64,000 nt of DNA, taken from Sphaerisporangium rhizosphaerae (GTDB lineage: Bacteria; Actinomycetota; Actinomycetes; Streptosporangiales; Streptosporangiaceae). The position numbers were made by a program, and so were the translations under genes. Positions 25,000 to 46,388 of this stretch are shown here, one piece after another; position 1 is the stretch's first letter; each line of letters begins with the position of its first letter. The DNA lies in contig NZ_JBHTCG010000027.1 in NCBI RefSeq assembly GCF_042665155.1, positions 58,808 through 122,807 on the forward strand. Direction: 5' to 3'. The notes below the pieces were generated by a model. It was not told the origin of the DNA. It saw only the letters and a list, made by a program, of their open reading frames with translations, and did not search any database.

Positions 25000-26152
25000 G
25001 AGCGACCTCCCTGTATGCGTCGGCGGCGATCGTGATCCGCTGGATCTCGTTGCTGCCCTCGATGATCTCCATGACCTTGGCGTCGCGGAACAGCCGCTCC
25101 ACGGGGTGTCCCGGGGCGCAGCCCGCGGCGCCGTGGATCTGCACGGCCTCGGCGGCGTGCCGGGCGGCGGCGACGGAGGCGAAGTACTTCGCGACCCAGG
25201 TGGCCATGATCGTGCCCGCGTCGCCGCGGTCCTTGAGCCGCCCGGCCTCCTCGTACAGCAGCCGCGCGGCCCGGGTGTCGGTGACCATGTCGGACAACTT
25301 CGCCCTGATGAGCTGCAGGTCGCACAGCGGTCCCGAGCTCACTTCGCGCTGGGCGCTGTAGCGGGCGCAGGCGTCCAGGCATGCCTGCAGGATGCCGACC
25401 GACCCGGCGGCCACGCTGTAACGGCCCAGGTCCAGCACGCCGGTCATGACCATGCCGGCGGCGAAGCCGTCCGGGCCGACCAGAGCGTCGGGCCCGGCCT
25501 GCGCGCCGTCGAAGGTGACTTCGGCGAGCATGCTGCCACGGGTGCCGAGCATGCCGTGGATCGGGGTGACGGTCACGCCCGGCGCGTCGCGCGGCACCAG
25601 GAACGCTCCGATGCCGCCGCCGGTCCGGGCGAACACCAGGAACAGGTCGGCGCGCTGCCCTCCGGTGATCCACCTCTTGACGCCGTCGATGACCCAGCCC
25701 CGCGCTCCGCGGGTGGCCCGGGTGGTCAGGTTCGCGGCGTCGCTGCCCGCGCCCGGCTCGGACAGGCAGAAGGCGCCCAGCACCGTTCCGGCGGCGAGCC
25801 GCGGCAGCCACCGCTCCCTTTGCTCGGGGCCGCCGAAGCGCAGCACGGCCCAGGACACCATCCCGTGCACGGTCAGCAGGCTGCGCACCGACGAGCAGGC
25901 ACGGCCCACCTCTTCGTGGACGTGGCCCACGGTCAGCATCGAGGCTCCCCGGCCGCCGTACTCGACCGGCAGGAACGGCGCCCACAATCCCGCGGCGCCG
26001 ATCCGGTCGAGCGTCTCCCGCGGGACGCGGCCGTCCTGGTCGAACCGGCCGGCCAGCGGCGCCAGGTGGGTCTGCGCGAAGCGCCGTGCCGCGGCCCGGT
26101 CCACGGCGGGGCCCAGGTCGAGGGCGGCGGGCTCGGTCAGCGACGAGGTCAT
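24992..26152 (-). CDS. FkbI-like acyl-CoA dehydrogenase (acts on acyl-ACP)
   Basis: A 386-residue flavin-dependent acyl dehydrogenase: PVEYGGRGASMLTVGHVHEE near the N-terminus, FCLSEPGAGSD (FAD/substrate site), and IIEGSNEIQRITIA with the usual catalytic Glu region. In the methoxymalonyl pathway FkbI oxidises ACP-bound glycerate-derived intermediates together with FkbK. The ATG at 26152, 14 nt after the ACP stop, starts MTSSLTEPAAL and gives the normal family length; the upstream reading is spurious. The gene order K-J-I-H matches known extender cassettes. Confidence 0.92.
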   Translation of the reverse strand: MTSSLTEPAALDLGPAVDRAAARRFAQTHLAPLAGRFDQDGRVPRETLDRIGAAGLWAPFLPVEYGGRGASMLTVGHVHEEVGRACSSVRSLLTVHGMVSWAVLRFGGPEQRERWLPRLAAGTVLGAFCLSEPGAGSDAANLTTRATRGARGWVIDGVKRWITGGQRADLFLVFARTGGGIGAFLVPRDAPGVTVTPIHGMLGTRGSMLAEVTFDGAQAGPDALVGPDGFAAGMVMTGVLDLGRYSVAAGSVGILQACLDACARYSAQREVSSGPLCDLQLIRAKLSDMVTDTRAARLLYEEAGRLKDRGDAGTIMATWVAKYFASVAAARHAAEAVQIHGAAGCAPGHPVERLFRDAKVMEIIEGSNEIQRITIAADAYREVAHG

Positions 26153-26166
26153 CGCCGTGCCCGCCG

Positions 26167-26412
26167 TCAGACCATCGCCGTCTGGCGGCGGACCAGCGCG
26201 GCGATCGAGTCGATGGTGCGGAAGTTGTCCAGGCGCAGCTCCTGGTTGGGCACCGTGAAGCCGAACGTCTTCTCCACGAACATGACCAGCTCCATCGCGA
26301 ACAGCGAGTTCACGAACCCGAGCGAGAAGATGTCCTGGTCGTGGGCGAACTCCACCTGCGGGTAGCGCTGGTGGACGAAGGCGGCGATGGTCGTGGTGTC
26401 GTGGTCGGACAT
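26167..26412 (-). CDS. FkbJ-like discrete acyl carrier protein
   Basis: An 81-residue ACP. The attachment Ser lies in SLGFVNSLFAMELVMFVEK, with the FVNS variant typical of methoxymalonyl-pathway ACPs rather than the GxDS of PKS ACPs. It carries the three-carbon unit through FkbH, K and I and then offers it to the PKS. The ATG at 26412 is fixed by the ACP length. The 86-nt gap upstream is GC-rich and holds a small hairpin (26441-26458). It is a candidate partner for PKS4, which has no ACP of its own. Confidence 0.93.
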   Translation of the reverse strand: MSDHDTTTIAAFVHQRYPQVEFAHDQDIFSLGFVNSLFAMELVMFVEKTFGFTVPNQELRLDNFRTIDSIAALVRRQTAMV

Positions 26413-26498
26413 GATGTCCCTCCCCGGTGGTGGTTTGCGGCCGCACCGGACTGTGCGGCCGGACTGAGGGGCGCGGCCGGACCGGACCGTGCGGCCGG

Positions 26499-27350
26499 TC
26501 AGGCGGAGGCGCCGTAGTCGTAGAAGCCGCGGCCGGACTTGCGTCCGTGCAGACCGGCGTCGGTCATGGTGCGCAGCAGCGGGCAGGGCCGGTACTTGCC
26601 GTCGCCGTAGTGCTCGTACAGCACCTCGACGCTGTAGAGGATGGTGTCGACGCCGATCAGGTCGGCGGTCTCCAGCGGCCCCATCGGGTGGCCGAAGCAA
26701 CTGCGGAAGACCTCGTCCACGGCCTCGGCGGTGGCGACGCCCTCGTGCACCAGGAACGCGGCCTCGTTCACGGTCAGCATCAGCACCCGGTTGGAGATGA
26801 AGCCGCAGGCGTCCTTGACGTCGACCGCCTTCTTGCCCATCGCGCCCAGCAGCTCGCGGGTGCGCCGCACGGTCTCGGCCGAGGTGTGGTGGCCCGGGAT
26901 GAGCTCCACCGCCGGCTTCATCGGCACCGGGTTCATGAAGTGGACGCCGATCACCTGGTCCGGCCGGCCGGTCACCGACGCCACCTTCGTGATCGGCAGC
27001 GCGGAGGTGTTGACCACGAACACGGTCTCCGGTTTGCAGACCTGGTCCATCTCCCGGTAGAGCTCCCGCTTGAGCTCCCAGTTCTCCGTGATGTTCTCGA
27101 TCACGAAGTCGGCTTCGGCCAGGGCCTCGGGGCCCATCGCCGTGGTGATGGACGCCAGCACGGCGGCGGCGTCCACGGCCGGGCCGCCGAGCAGCCGGCT
27201 CATCCGCGCCTGCGTCTCGATCTTCCGCAGCGCCGTGCCGAGCACCTGCGGGTCCTTGTCGATGAGGACCACCTGGTGCCCGGTCTGGGCCAGGTTCTGG
27301 GCCACGCCGGTGCCCATCACACCGGCTCCGGCGACACCGATCACGCTCAT
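26499..27350 (-). CDS. FkbK-like 3-hydroxyacyl-CoA dehydrogenase (acts on ACP-bound substrate)
   Basis: A 283-residue NAD-dependent dehydrogenase. It has the Rossmann motif GAGVMGTGVAQNLA at residues 7-20, the catalytic region VIGVHFMNPVPMKPAVELI and SNRVLMLTVNEAAFLVHEGV in the C-terminal domain. In the methoxymalonyl pathway the FkbK homologue oxidises the hydroxyl of glyceryl-ACP. GAGAGGAG lies about 10 nt before the ATG at 27350, 16 nt after the PKS3 stop. No O-methyltransferase lies in or near the operon. Confidence 0.92.
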   Translation of the reverse strand: MSVIGVAGAGVMGTGVAQNLAQTGHQVVLIDKDPQVLGTALRKIETQARMSRLLGGPAVDAAAVLASITTAMGPEALAEADFVIENITENWELKRELYREMDQVCKPETVFVVNTSALPITKVASVTGRPDQVIGVHFMNPVPMKPAVELIPGHHTSAETVRRTRELLGAMGKKAVDVKDACGFISNRVLMLTVNEAAFLVHEGVATAEAVDEVFRSCFGHPMGPLETADLIGVDTILYSVEVLYEHYGDGKYRPCPLLRTMTDAGLHGRKSGRGFYDYGASA

Positions 27351-27366
27351 GGTCGACGTTCTCCTC

Positions 27367-31268
<3,902 letters not shown>

Positions 31269-31272
<4 letters not shown>

Positions 31273-34200
31273 CGCTTCCTCCTTCGCTGGGGGGCGCCGT
31301 TCCGCAGAGCCACGCGCCGCTGGTCGGCCCGGTCCTGCCGCCGCCCGTCCGCGCCAGGCCGGTCGCCGCCGGCGCCGTCCCGCAGGGTGTCGGCGAGCCG
31401 GGCGAGCGCCTCGACCGTGGGCGCCTCGTAGAGCACGTGCGGCGGCAGCTCGGCGAGGTCCAGGGCCACCCGCAGCCGGCCGATCAGGTCCACGCCGATC
31501 AGCGAGTTGCCGCCGAGCTCGAAGAAGTTGTCGGCGACGCCGACCCGGTCCAGCCGCAGCACCTCGCCCCAGGCCCCGGCGACGATCCGCTCGGTCGCGG
31601 TCTGCGGCGCGGCGTACGCGGTGGCCAGCTCCGGCCGCGGGTAGCGGGCGCCGGAGTCCTCGCCGCCCGGCCGCACGGTGTCCACGTCGAAGGCGGTGCT
31701 CAGCCGCACGATCGAGCCGAAGTCCTGGGTGGAGACGATGACGTGCGGCAGGCCGGCCGAAAGGCTCCGGCGCAGTGCCCGCCAGCCCTCGTCGAAGCCG
31801 ATGCCGAAGCGGTCCCGGTGCCGGGTGAAGAACTCGCGCAGCGCCGGGTCGTAGCCGTCGAGGCCGGCCGACCAGGCGTTCCAGCGCCACTCGCCCCAGC
31901 CGACGGCGACCGTGCGCCGGCCGGTGGCCGCGCGGGCTCGCGCGAAGGCGTCGAGGTAGGCGTTGGCGGCGCAGTAGTCGACCTGGCCGGGGCCGCCGCC
32001 GGTGACCGAGGTGATCGAGGAGAACAGGACCAGGAAGTCGAGCGCGATCTCGTCGCTCTCCCCGGTGCGCAGGGCCGCGGCCAGGGCCTCGGTGCCGGCG
32101 ACCTTCGGCGCCAGCGCCCGGCCGAAGTCGGCCGGGTCCTTCAGCTGCATCAGGCCGATGCCGGGCACGCCCGCGGCATGGAAGACGCCGTGCAGCGCGC
32201 CGAACCGCTCGAACGCCCGGCCGACCGCCTTCTCCACGTCGGACGGGTTGCTCACGTCCCCGGCGACGACCTCGACCTCGGCGCCGGCGTCGAGCAGCTC
32301 GCGCACCGCGGTCACCCGCCGCCGGGTCCGCTCGTCGGCCTCGCCGTCCGCGCCTTCCGCGCCTTCCGCGCCTTCCGCGCCTTCCGCGCCTTCCGCGCCC
32401 GCGACGATCGCGTCCCAGCGGGAGCGCGGGGGCAGGCCGGTGCGGCCGAACAGCACCAGCCGCGCCCGGCGCTCCCGCGCCAGCTCCCGCGCCATCGCCA
32501 GGCCGATGCCGCCGAGGCCGCCGGTGATCAGGTAGACGCCTTCGTCGCGCAGCGGGTCGCCGCCTCCGGCCAGGTCGGGTAGCCGGACGTGGTCGCAGGC
32601 CCAGCGCAGGCCGTGGCGCACCGCCACCACCTGCTCGCCGTCACCGGCCAGCAGCGCGCCGAGGACGCACGGGTCGGCGGCGTCGGTCACGTCGATCAGG
32701 CGGGTGCGCACCCGCGGGTACTCCAGCGGGATCACCCGCACCGGGCCGGTGACCGTGGCCCGGGCCGGCCGCAGCTCCTCGCCGGGCAGCACCTGCTGGG
32801 TGGCCCGGGTCACCACGTCCAGCGCCCAGTCGCCCCAGCCGACCTCACCCGCGGCGCGGGCCAGCGCGGTCAGCGTCTCGAACCCGAGCCGGACGTGCTC
32901 CCGCTCGTCCGGCCGGTCGGCCAGCGTCCACAGGTGCAGTACCCGGTCCGGCTGGAACCCGCGCGCACGCAGCTCACGCAGCAGCCGTACGGTGTCCTCC
33001 AGCGAGCCGGGCCGGACGCGGAACCTCTCGCCGTCCTCGGCGTACGCCGGCCCGGCGTGCACCATGACCGTGTCGCCGCCGGACGCGGCCACCGCGTCCC
33101 GCACCGCCGCGGTGAGCTCGGCGGCGCTCCCCTCGCAGGTGAAGACCAGCCACGAGCCGGCGGCCGGGCCGGCGGCGCCGGCCGAGGGCACCTGCCGCCA
33201 CGCCGGCGCGTACAGCCAGTCCCGCTCGTCCAGCCGGGGCAGCCTGCCCGCCTCGGCCAGCGAGCCGCCGCCTTCCTGGGCGGGCTCGGCCGCCCCGGCC
33301 GCTCGCGGACGGCCGCCGGAGGCGCCGTCGAGCCAGTACCGCCGGCGCTGGAACGGATAGGTGGGCAGCGGCACCCGGCGCCGGGCGGGGGCGTCGCCGG
33401 TCGGTCCGTGCATGGCCTGCCAGTCGACGTCCACGCCGGTCAGCCACAGCCGGGCGAGGGCGTCGGTCAGGGTCAGGTCGTCGGGGCGCGGGTCGTGGGC
33501 GGCGGGCAGGGTGGAGACGATGAGCGGCCACCGCTCGCGGGGGCAGCCGGAGGAGCGGATCATCGCGCCGAGCGACCAGCCTGGGCCGATCTCCACGACG
33601 GCCAGATCGGCCCGGTCGACGACGGCGCGGATGGCGTCGTCGAAGCGCACCGTCTCGCACATGTGGCGGGCCCAGTACGCCGGGTCGCGTACCAGGTCGG
33701 CGTCCGCGGGCCCGCCGGTCACGTTGGACAGGTAGGGGATCACCGGCGGGCGCAGGGTCACGTTCTCCGCGATCCAGCCGGTCAGCTCCGCGCGCAGCGG
33801 CGCGAGCCGCCGGGAGTGGAACGCGTGGGTGGTGTCCAGCTCACGACTGGCCACTCCCTGCTCGGTCAGCCGCGCGGCCAGATCCCGCACGGCGGTCACG
33901 GCGCCCGCCACGACGAGGCTGTCGGGGCCGTTGACCACGGCCACGTCCAGCCCGGCCGGCTCCAGCGGGCCGGCCAGGCCGCGCAGCCGGGCCGGCGACA
34001 GCGGCACCGCGAGCATCGCCCCGGCGGGCATGGCCGAGATCAGCGCCGCCCGGTGGGTCACCAGGCGCAGCGCGTCCCGCAGCGAGAGCACACCCGCCAG
34101 GCAGGCCGCCACGTACTCGCCGAGGCTGTAGCCGATCATGAGCTCCGGCTGGACGCCCCAGGCCATCAGCGTGCGGGCGATGGCGTACTCGGCGGCGAAC

Positions 34201-37200
34201 ACCAGCGGCTGCGCGACGTCGGTGCGTCGCAGCGCCGCGGCCCGCTCGTCACCGGAGCCGGCGTCCGCGCCGCGGCCCAGCAGCGCGGCGAGGTCGGGCC
34301 CGCCCGCCCGCGCGCCGGTCAGCAGCCCGACCGTGTCGATACGGGGATCGCACTCCCGTATCACCTCGGCGCACTCGCCGAGCGCCGCGCGGAAGACCGG
34401 TTCGCGCCGGTAGAGCTCGGTGACCATGCCCGGGTACTGCTCGCCGACGCCCGCGAACACGAACGCGGCCCGGCGCTCGCGCGTGGCGTCGGTGCGGGCC
34501 ATCGGCCCCGGAGCGCCCGGCAGGCCGGCCAGCGACGCGCCCGCCTCCTGCAGCGACCCGGTGACCAGGGCCCGGCGGTGGCCGAACACGGCGCGTCCGG
34601 TCTGCAGGGTGAAGGCCGCGTCCGCGAGCTCCGGCGCGTCCTCGGCCAGCAGCCGCTCGCCGAGGCGCCGGCACGCCTGCTCGGCGGCCTCGTCGCCCCG
34701 CGCGGACAGCAGCAGCGCGTGGTAGCGGCGCGCGTGTCCGGCGTGCTCGGCCGGGCCGGCGGCCGGCGGCTGCTCGACCACCATGTGGACGTTGGTGCCG
34801 CCCATGCCCAGCGAGTTGACCCCGGCCAGGCGCGGACGGTCCGGGCCGCCGGGGAAGGGCGTCAGCTCGGTCTGGACGTAGAACGGGCTGCCCGCGAAGT
34901 CGATCTCCGGGTTGGGCTCGGTGAAGTGCAACTGCCGGGGCAGCACCCCGGTCCGCACCGCCAGCGCCGCCTTGATCAGCCCGGTGACGCCCGCGGCCCG
35001 GTCGAGATGCCCGACGTTGGTCTTCACCGACCCGAGCGCGCAGGAGCCGTGCTCCACGTCCGGGCCGAAGGCCCGGGTCAGCGCCGCGACCTCGATCGGG
35101 TCGCCGAGCGGCGTGCCGGTGCCGTGCGCCTCGACGTAGCCGACCTCCCCCGGGCGCACGCCCGCGTCGGCCAGCGCCTCGCGGATCACCGTGGCCTGCC
35201 CGGCGACGCTGGGCGCGGTGTAGCCGACCTTCATCGCGCCGTCGTTGTTCATCGCCGAGCCGCGGATGACGGCCCACACGGTGTCGCCGTCGCGCAGCGC
35301 GTCGGCCAGCGGCTTGAGTACCACCACCGCGGCGCCGTCGCCGAACATGCTGCCGCGCGCCCGGGCGTCGAAGGCGCGTACGTGCCCGTCGGGCGAGGCC
35401 ATGCCGCCCTCCTGGTAGAGGTGCCCGACCCGGTTCGGCACCCGGATCGACACGCCGCCGGCCAGGGCCAGCTCGCACTCCCCCGCCCGCAGGCTGCGGC
35501 AGGCCAGATGCGCCGCCACCAGCGAGGTCGAGCAGAACGTCTGCACCGCGACGCTCGGCCCGGTGAGGTCGAAGGTGTAGGACACGGTGGTGGTGAGGGC
35601 GTCCTTGTCGTTGCCCATCACGACTTCGTAGTCGTTGACCTCCCCCGCCGCGAGCAGGTCGTACTGCTGGGAGTGCAGGAAGTAGGTGCTGATGTTGGTG
35701 CCGCCGAACACCCCGACCCGGCCGCGTCCGCCGGGCGCGCCGTAGCCCGCGTGCTCCAGGGCCTCCCAGCACACCTCCAGGAAGACGCGCTGCTGCGGGT
35801 CGGTCAGCGCGGCCGCGCGGGGGCTGAAGCCGAAGAACCCGGCGTCGAAGTCGGCGATGCCGTCCAGCACGGGCCGGGCCGGCACGTAGTCGGGCCGCGC
35901 GGACAGTTCGGGGTCGACGCCCGCCTCGGCGAGCTCCTCCGGACTGAAGAAACTGATGGACTCGGTGCCGTCGAGCAGGTTCCGCCAGAGCTCGGCGACG
36001 TTCGCGGCGCCGGGGAACCGTCCGGACATGCCGACGATGGCGATGCGCTGGTCGCGTACGGTCGCCTCCGTCCCCGACGCGGCGGCCGCGACCGCTGCGA
36101 CCGGCTTGGCGGGCGCGGGGACCGCTGCGACCGGCTTGGCGGGCGCGGGCGCGGTCGCCGCGCCGGGCGGCGGCACCGCGACGGGCGCGGTGTCCGCCGC
36201 CGGCTCCGGGCCGTGCCCGGCGAGAGCGGTCGCGACCGGCGTGACGGGGGGTGTGACGGGCGGCGGCTGCAGCAGCATGGCCAGGCTCCGCACGGTGGGG
36301 GCCTCGAACAGCGCCACGGCCGGCAGCCGCGTGCCGAACTCCCGGGCCACGGTCGTCAGCAACTGCAGTCCCAGCAGTGAGGTGCCGCCCAGGTCGAAGA
36401 AGTTGTCCTGCGCGCCGACCTCCCGCAGGCCGAGCTGCTCGGCCCAGATGGCGGCGAGCCGGCGTTCGGCGCCCGGCGCGGGCGGCACGAACGGCTGGGC
36501 CAGGTCCGGGCGCGGGAACCGCTGCACCTCGGGCGCCGGGGCGGCGGCCGGCTCGGGCAGCCGGCCCGCGATTCGCCGCGCCGGGTCCGCGGCGGTCGCC
36601 GTCATCGCCGGGCACGCCGACGCGAGCGCGCCGTCGAGGGCGGCCGTGCTCTGGTCCGGCGTCATCGCGTAGGCGGCGAACGCCGCGCCCGGCCCGCCGG
36701 CCAGGCGGCGCGCGGTCAGGGCCCAGGTGTCCCACTGCACGGCGAGCCAGCGCGTCGGGCCCTGCCCGGCGTCGGCCGCCTCTGCCAGCGCCGTCAGCGC
36801 GGCGTTGGCGGCCGCGTACGCGGCGAAGCCGATGCCGCCGAGCACCGCGGCGACCGACGAGAACAGCAGGCAGAAGTCGGGAGCCTCGGTCGCGGGCAGC
36901 TCCTCCAGCACCCCGCGCAGAACCCGCGCCCCGCCGAGCTTCGGCGCGAAGTGCCGCGCCGTGAGGGCCGCGCCCAGGTCGCGCAGCGCGACGAAGCCGT
37001 CCGCCCCGGTCTCGCCGGCCGCGTGCACGACGCCGTCGCCGCGGCCGTGCCGCCGGGCGAGGTCGGCGACCAGCTCGCGCATGCGGGCCGCGTCGGTGAC
37101 GTCGGCGACCGCGATCTCCACCTCGGCGCCGGCGGCGGCCAGGCGGCGCAGCGCGGGCGGCGTCCCGGCCCGGCCGGTCCTGCTGGTGAGCACGACGCGC

Positions 37201-40200
37201 GCCGCGCCGCGCTCGGCCAGGTGCGCCGCGACGAGCGGGCCGACGTCCCCGAGCCCGCCGGTGATGAGATAGGTGCCGCCCGCCCGGATCGCCGAGCGCG
37301 GCGCCGCGGGCGCGGGGACGGGGACGTGCCGGGCGGCGAGGCGGACGCCGCCGCGGATGGCGACGGCGACGTCGTGCGCGGGCCGGCGGGCCTCCTCCAG
37401 CAGCGCGTCCGCCACGCCGGCGGCGTCCGCCTCCGCCGCGCCGAGGTCCACGGCGCGGCAGAGCAGCCCCGGGTACTCCTGGCGCGCGACGAGGCACACC
37501 GGGGCGACCGCGGCCTGCTCGGGCACGGGGACGTCGCCGGGCGCCGCCGCGCACCCGCCGCGGGTGACGGCCAGCATCTGTGGTCCGTCCAGGGCCGACT
37601 CGCCGAGCGCGCGTGCCAGCGCGGCGACGCTCGCGAAGCCCAGGACCGCGCTCCGCGCCGGGTCGCGCGCGTCGAGCGCCCACAGGTGCATGGCCAGCAC
37701 GGGCCGGTCCCCCGCCTGTCCCCCGGCCCAGCGCACCAGGTCGGCGTAGTGGTCCGGGCGGTCCGGGTCGATGGCGCAGCCGTCGCCGGCGAGCCGGAGC
37801 CCCGCCCCTGGGCGCACCACGGTGCAGGGGACGCCGAGCTCCGCGAGGCGGCCGCGCAGGCCCCGTCCGGTCGGGGCGTCGCCGGCCAGGAGCAGAACGT
37901 GCGGCGTGGAGGGCCACGGCGCGGGCGCGGGCCCCGGCACGGGCTCCCATACCGGCGCGGTGAGGAACACCTCGCCGGACCCGCCGGAGTTCGGGGCGAC
38001 ATCGGCCCCGGTGGGCGTCGCGTCCGCTCCGGAGACCGCGGTGCCCCCCGCCCCGGAGACCGCGGCGCCTCCCGCCTCGGAGGCCGCGATGACTCCCGCC
38101 TCGGTGACTCCGGCCCCGACGGGCGGTACCACGGGAGGCGGGACCACGGAGGGCGGGTCGATCCAGTAGCGCGCGCGGTCGAACGGGTGGCCGGGCACAT
38201 CGACCTTCCGCAGCGGGCGGTCCTGCTGGAACCGTGTCCAGTCCACCGGCACGCCCGCGAGCCAGAGCCGTCCGATCAGGGCGTACGCGGCGTGCCGCGC
38301 GGTGGCGGCGTCGCGGTCGAGGAACAGCGTCAGGCCGGCGGGACGCGATGGGCCTCGCGTCGAAGGACGCCCTACTGTGCTCGACAGCAGGCCGTCGGCG
38401 CCGAGTTCGAGCAGCACCGCGTCCTCGTCGCGCGACAGCGCGTCCGCCGCCGCGAAGTCGGCGGCGGTCAGCAGCCGCGCCCACGTCCCGGGGTCCTGGG
38501 CGGCGGCCGCGTCGAGCGGCTCGCCGGTGAGGTTGGACCACACCGCGATCGAGGGCGCGCTGAAGGTGACGTGCCGCCGCAGCCAGGCGGCCAGTTCCGC
38601 CGGGCCGGTCGGGCCGGCGGCCGTCATCGCGACCGCCAGCGCCTCCCGCAGCGGCAGCGCGCCGGCCAGGCAGGCGGCGACGGCCGCGCCCGTCCGGTGG
38701 CCGAGCACGGCGGCGGCGCCGACCCCGTGAGCCCGCAGCCACCGCCCCAGCCCGTACGCGGCGGCGAACGCGGCGACCTGCGGCGGGCTCGCGGCCAGGC
38801 TCGGGATCGGGGCGCCGGTCACCTCGGCCGCCCGCGCCAGGCACTCCTCGACCGCGTCGCGGAACCGCGGTTCGGCGGCGTGCAACTCCTCGGCCCAGCC
38901 GAGGCCGGTGCACCGGTCCGGGACCAGCAGCCGTACCGCCCGGTCGGTGCGCGGCTCCGGGCGTGCGGCCACGCCCGATCCCGCCCCCAGGGCCACCGCG
39001 GCCTCGGCCGCGTCGGCGGCCACGAGGAACCTGCGGTGCTCGAACGCGGTGCGACCGCGTCGCAGCGTGTACGCGACGTCCGCGAGGAGACCGCCGGAGG
39101 TGTCGCCGGCCAGCCGCCGGGCCAGCCCCGCCGTGAGGCGGTCGGCGGCCGACGCGGTGCGGCCCGACCAGACCAGCAGCTCGACGCCCGTGCCGCCGGT
39201 GGTCTCCCGGGCCGCGTACGGCGCCTCCTCCAGCACCACGTGCGCGTTGGTGCCGCCGATGCCGAACGCGCTCACCCCGGCCCGCCGCGGGCGCTCGCCC
39301 CGGGCCCAGTCGCGGCGCTCGGTGACCACGTCCAGGGTGGCGCCGCCCAGGCGCAGCTGGCGGTTGGGCGTGCGGAAGTTGAGGGTGGCGGGCAGTTGCC
39401 CGTGGTGCAGGCTGAGCGCGGCCTTGATCAGCCCGGTGGCCCCGGCTGCGCGGTCGAGGTGGCCGAGGTTCGTCTTCACCGAGCCGATGAGGCAGGTCTG
39501 CCCGTCGAACACCTTCTGCAGGGCGGCGAGTTCGGCCGCGTCGCCGAGCGCCGTGCCGGTGCCGTGCGCCTCGAGGTAGTCGATGTCGCCGGGGGCGAGG
39601 CCGGAGCTGGCCAGCGCCTCGGCGACCACGGCGGCCTGACCGCCGACGCCCGGAGCGGTGAAGCCGACCTTGCGCCCGGCGTCGTTGTTGACCGCCCAGC
39701 CACGGATCACCGCGTACACCCGGTCACCGTCGCGCAGCGCGTCCCCCAGCCGGCGCAGTGCCACCACCGCGACGCCGCTGCCCACCGGGGTGCCAAGCGC
39801 CGACTCGTCGAACGCGGCGCAGCCGCCGTCCGGCGAGGTCATCCCGCCTTCCTGGTAGAGGTAGCCGACCCGGTGCGGCACCTGCACCGAGACGCCGCCC
39901 GCCAGGGCGAGGTCGCACTCGCCGCCCGCCAGGCTGGTGGCGGCGGTGGCGACGGCGACCAGCGAGGTCGAGCAGTAGCTCTGGACGCCCAGGGAGGGCC
40001 CGGCCAGGCCGAGGATGTGCGACACCCGGGTGGTGAGCGAGTCCTTCTCGTTGCCCAGGCCGATCGCGAGCTCGCCGGTGGAGGCGACCAGGGGCTTGTT
40101 GGGCAGCAGGTTGTTGGTGAGGTAGGTGCTCCACGCGGCGCCGCCGAAGATGCCGATCAGGCCGCCGAAGCCGGACGGATCGCAACCGGCGTCCTCCAAC

Positions 40201-40519
40201 GCCCTCCAGGAACACTCGAGGAACAGCCGCTGCTGCGGGTCGAGCAGCTGCGCCTCCTTCCCCGACAGCCCGAAGAACGCCGGGTCGAACAGGTCGACGT
40301 CGTCCAGCACCGCGCCGGCCTTCACGTACGCCGGGTCGGCCAGCAGGTGCTCGGGCACCCCGGCGCGGCGCAGTTCGTCGTCGGTGAACCGCGTGATGCC
40401 CGTCCTGCCGTCGAGGAGCAGGGCCCACAGTTCGCGGGTGCCGGCCGCGCCGGGGAACCGGCCCGCCATGCCGACGATCGCGATGTCGGTGTCCGACAAC
40501 TCCGTGGTCGTCTGGTCAG

Positions 40520-40523
<4 letters not shown>
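31269..40523 (-). CDS. Type I PKS2, bimodular: KS-AT*-KR-ACP-KS-AT-KR-ACP
   Basis: A 3084-residue bimodular PKS. Module a: the KS has Cys184, His320 and His355; the AT-like region is short and has GHRTG, with Arg610 at the nucleophile position and no HAFH, so it should be inactive; the KR has GGLGDVG and Tyr1236/Asn1240; ACP Ser1382. Module b: the KS has Cys1664, His1800 and His1839; the AT is intact with GYSLG (Ser2133) and HAFH (2233-2236), the malonyl-type signature; the KR has GGLGGIG and Tyr2850/Asn2854; ACP Ser3007. There are no DH or ER domains, so both modules should leave beta-hydroxyls. The GTG start at 40523 overlaps the PKS1 stop. Linkers contain Ala/Pro-rich and Glu-Gly-Ala repeats. 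Confidence 0.95.
32343..32396 (-). repeat. 9-bp tandem repeat in the PKS2 second ketoreductase region
   Basis: GCCTTCCGC in five perfect copies (32352-32396) preceded by one variant. It encodes (Glu-Gly-Ala)n in a loop of the KR, next to the post-strand linker. The repeat stays in frame and probably lengthens a surface loop without harm. Confidence 0.85.
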
Positions 40524-45952
<5,429 letters not shown>

Positions 45953-46026
45953 CTGCTGTCCTTTCGTCGAGCATTTCGCCGTGCCGCGTCCTATACCGGG
46001 CGACGCCTTCCAGAACGCTGAGACCG

Positions 46027-46102
46027 AGGCTAGACAGTCGCGCTTTCACCTCATTTACATGGCGTTTTCAGGGCCCTTTCACGCCGCTGTCAGCACGCTG
46101 TC
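46027..46102 (-). promoter_or_regulatory. PKS operon promoter with six SARP heptamers
   Basis: On the minus strand, heptamers GACAGCG, GACAGCG, GAAAGGG, GAAAACG, GTAAATG and GAAAGCG start every 11 bp (46102, 46091, 46080, 46069, 46058 and 46047, reading down). The last is followed by exactly 8 bp and then the -10 box TAGCCT (46032-46027). Direct heptamers at 11-bp pitch with the last 8 bp from the -10 are the known binding pattern of SARP activators. The predicted leader to the PKS1 start is about 70 nt. The SARP gene lies just upstream. Confidence 0.82.
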
Positions 46103-46388
46103 CGATCTATTACACGGGCCCGCGAGGCAGGATGAGCGACGACGAACGGGGATGCCGCGCACCACAGGGGGAAACGCGGGAAAATGCGCCGCACGCCGTC
46201 CGCGACGTTTGTGACGGCATATCCCGCGACCACCGGGACATCGGCCCGCCCACCCGCGCGCGAACACGGCGGGAGCCTGAGGTGAACGCGCGGCCCCCGC
46301 CGGCGTCAGGCGTCCAGGGAGCCGGAGCCCGGCGAGTCCGGCTTTCGGCCACGGCCGATCATGGATGCCCGGGTTACAGCGAGGGAAA

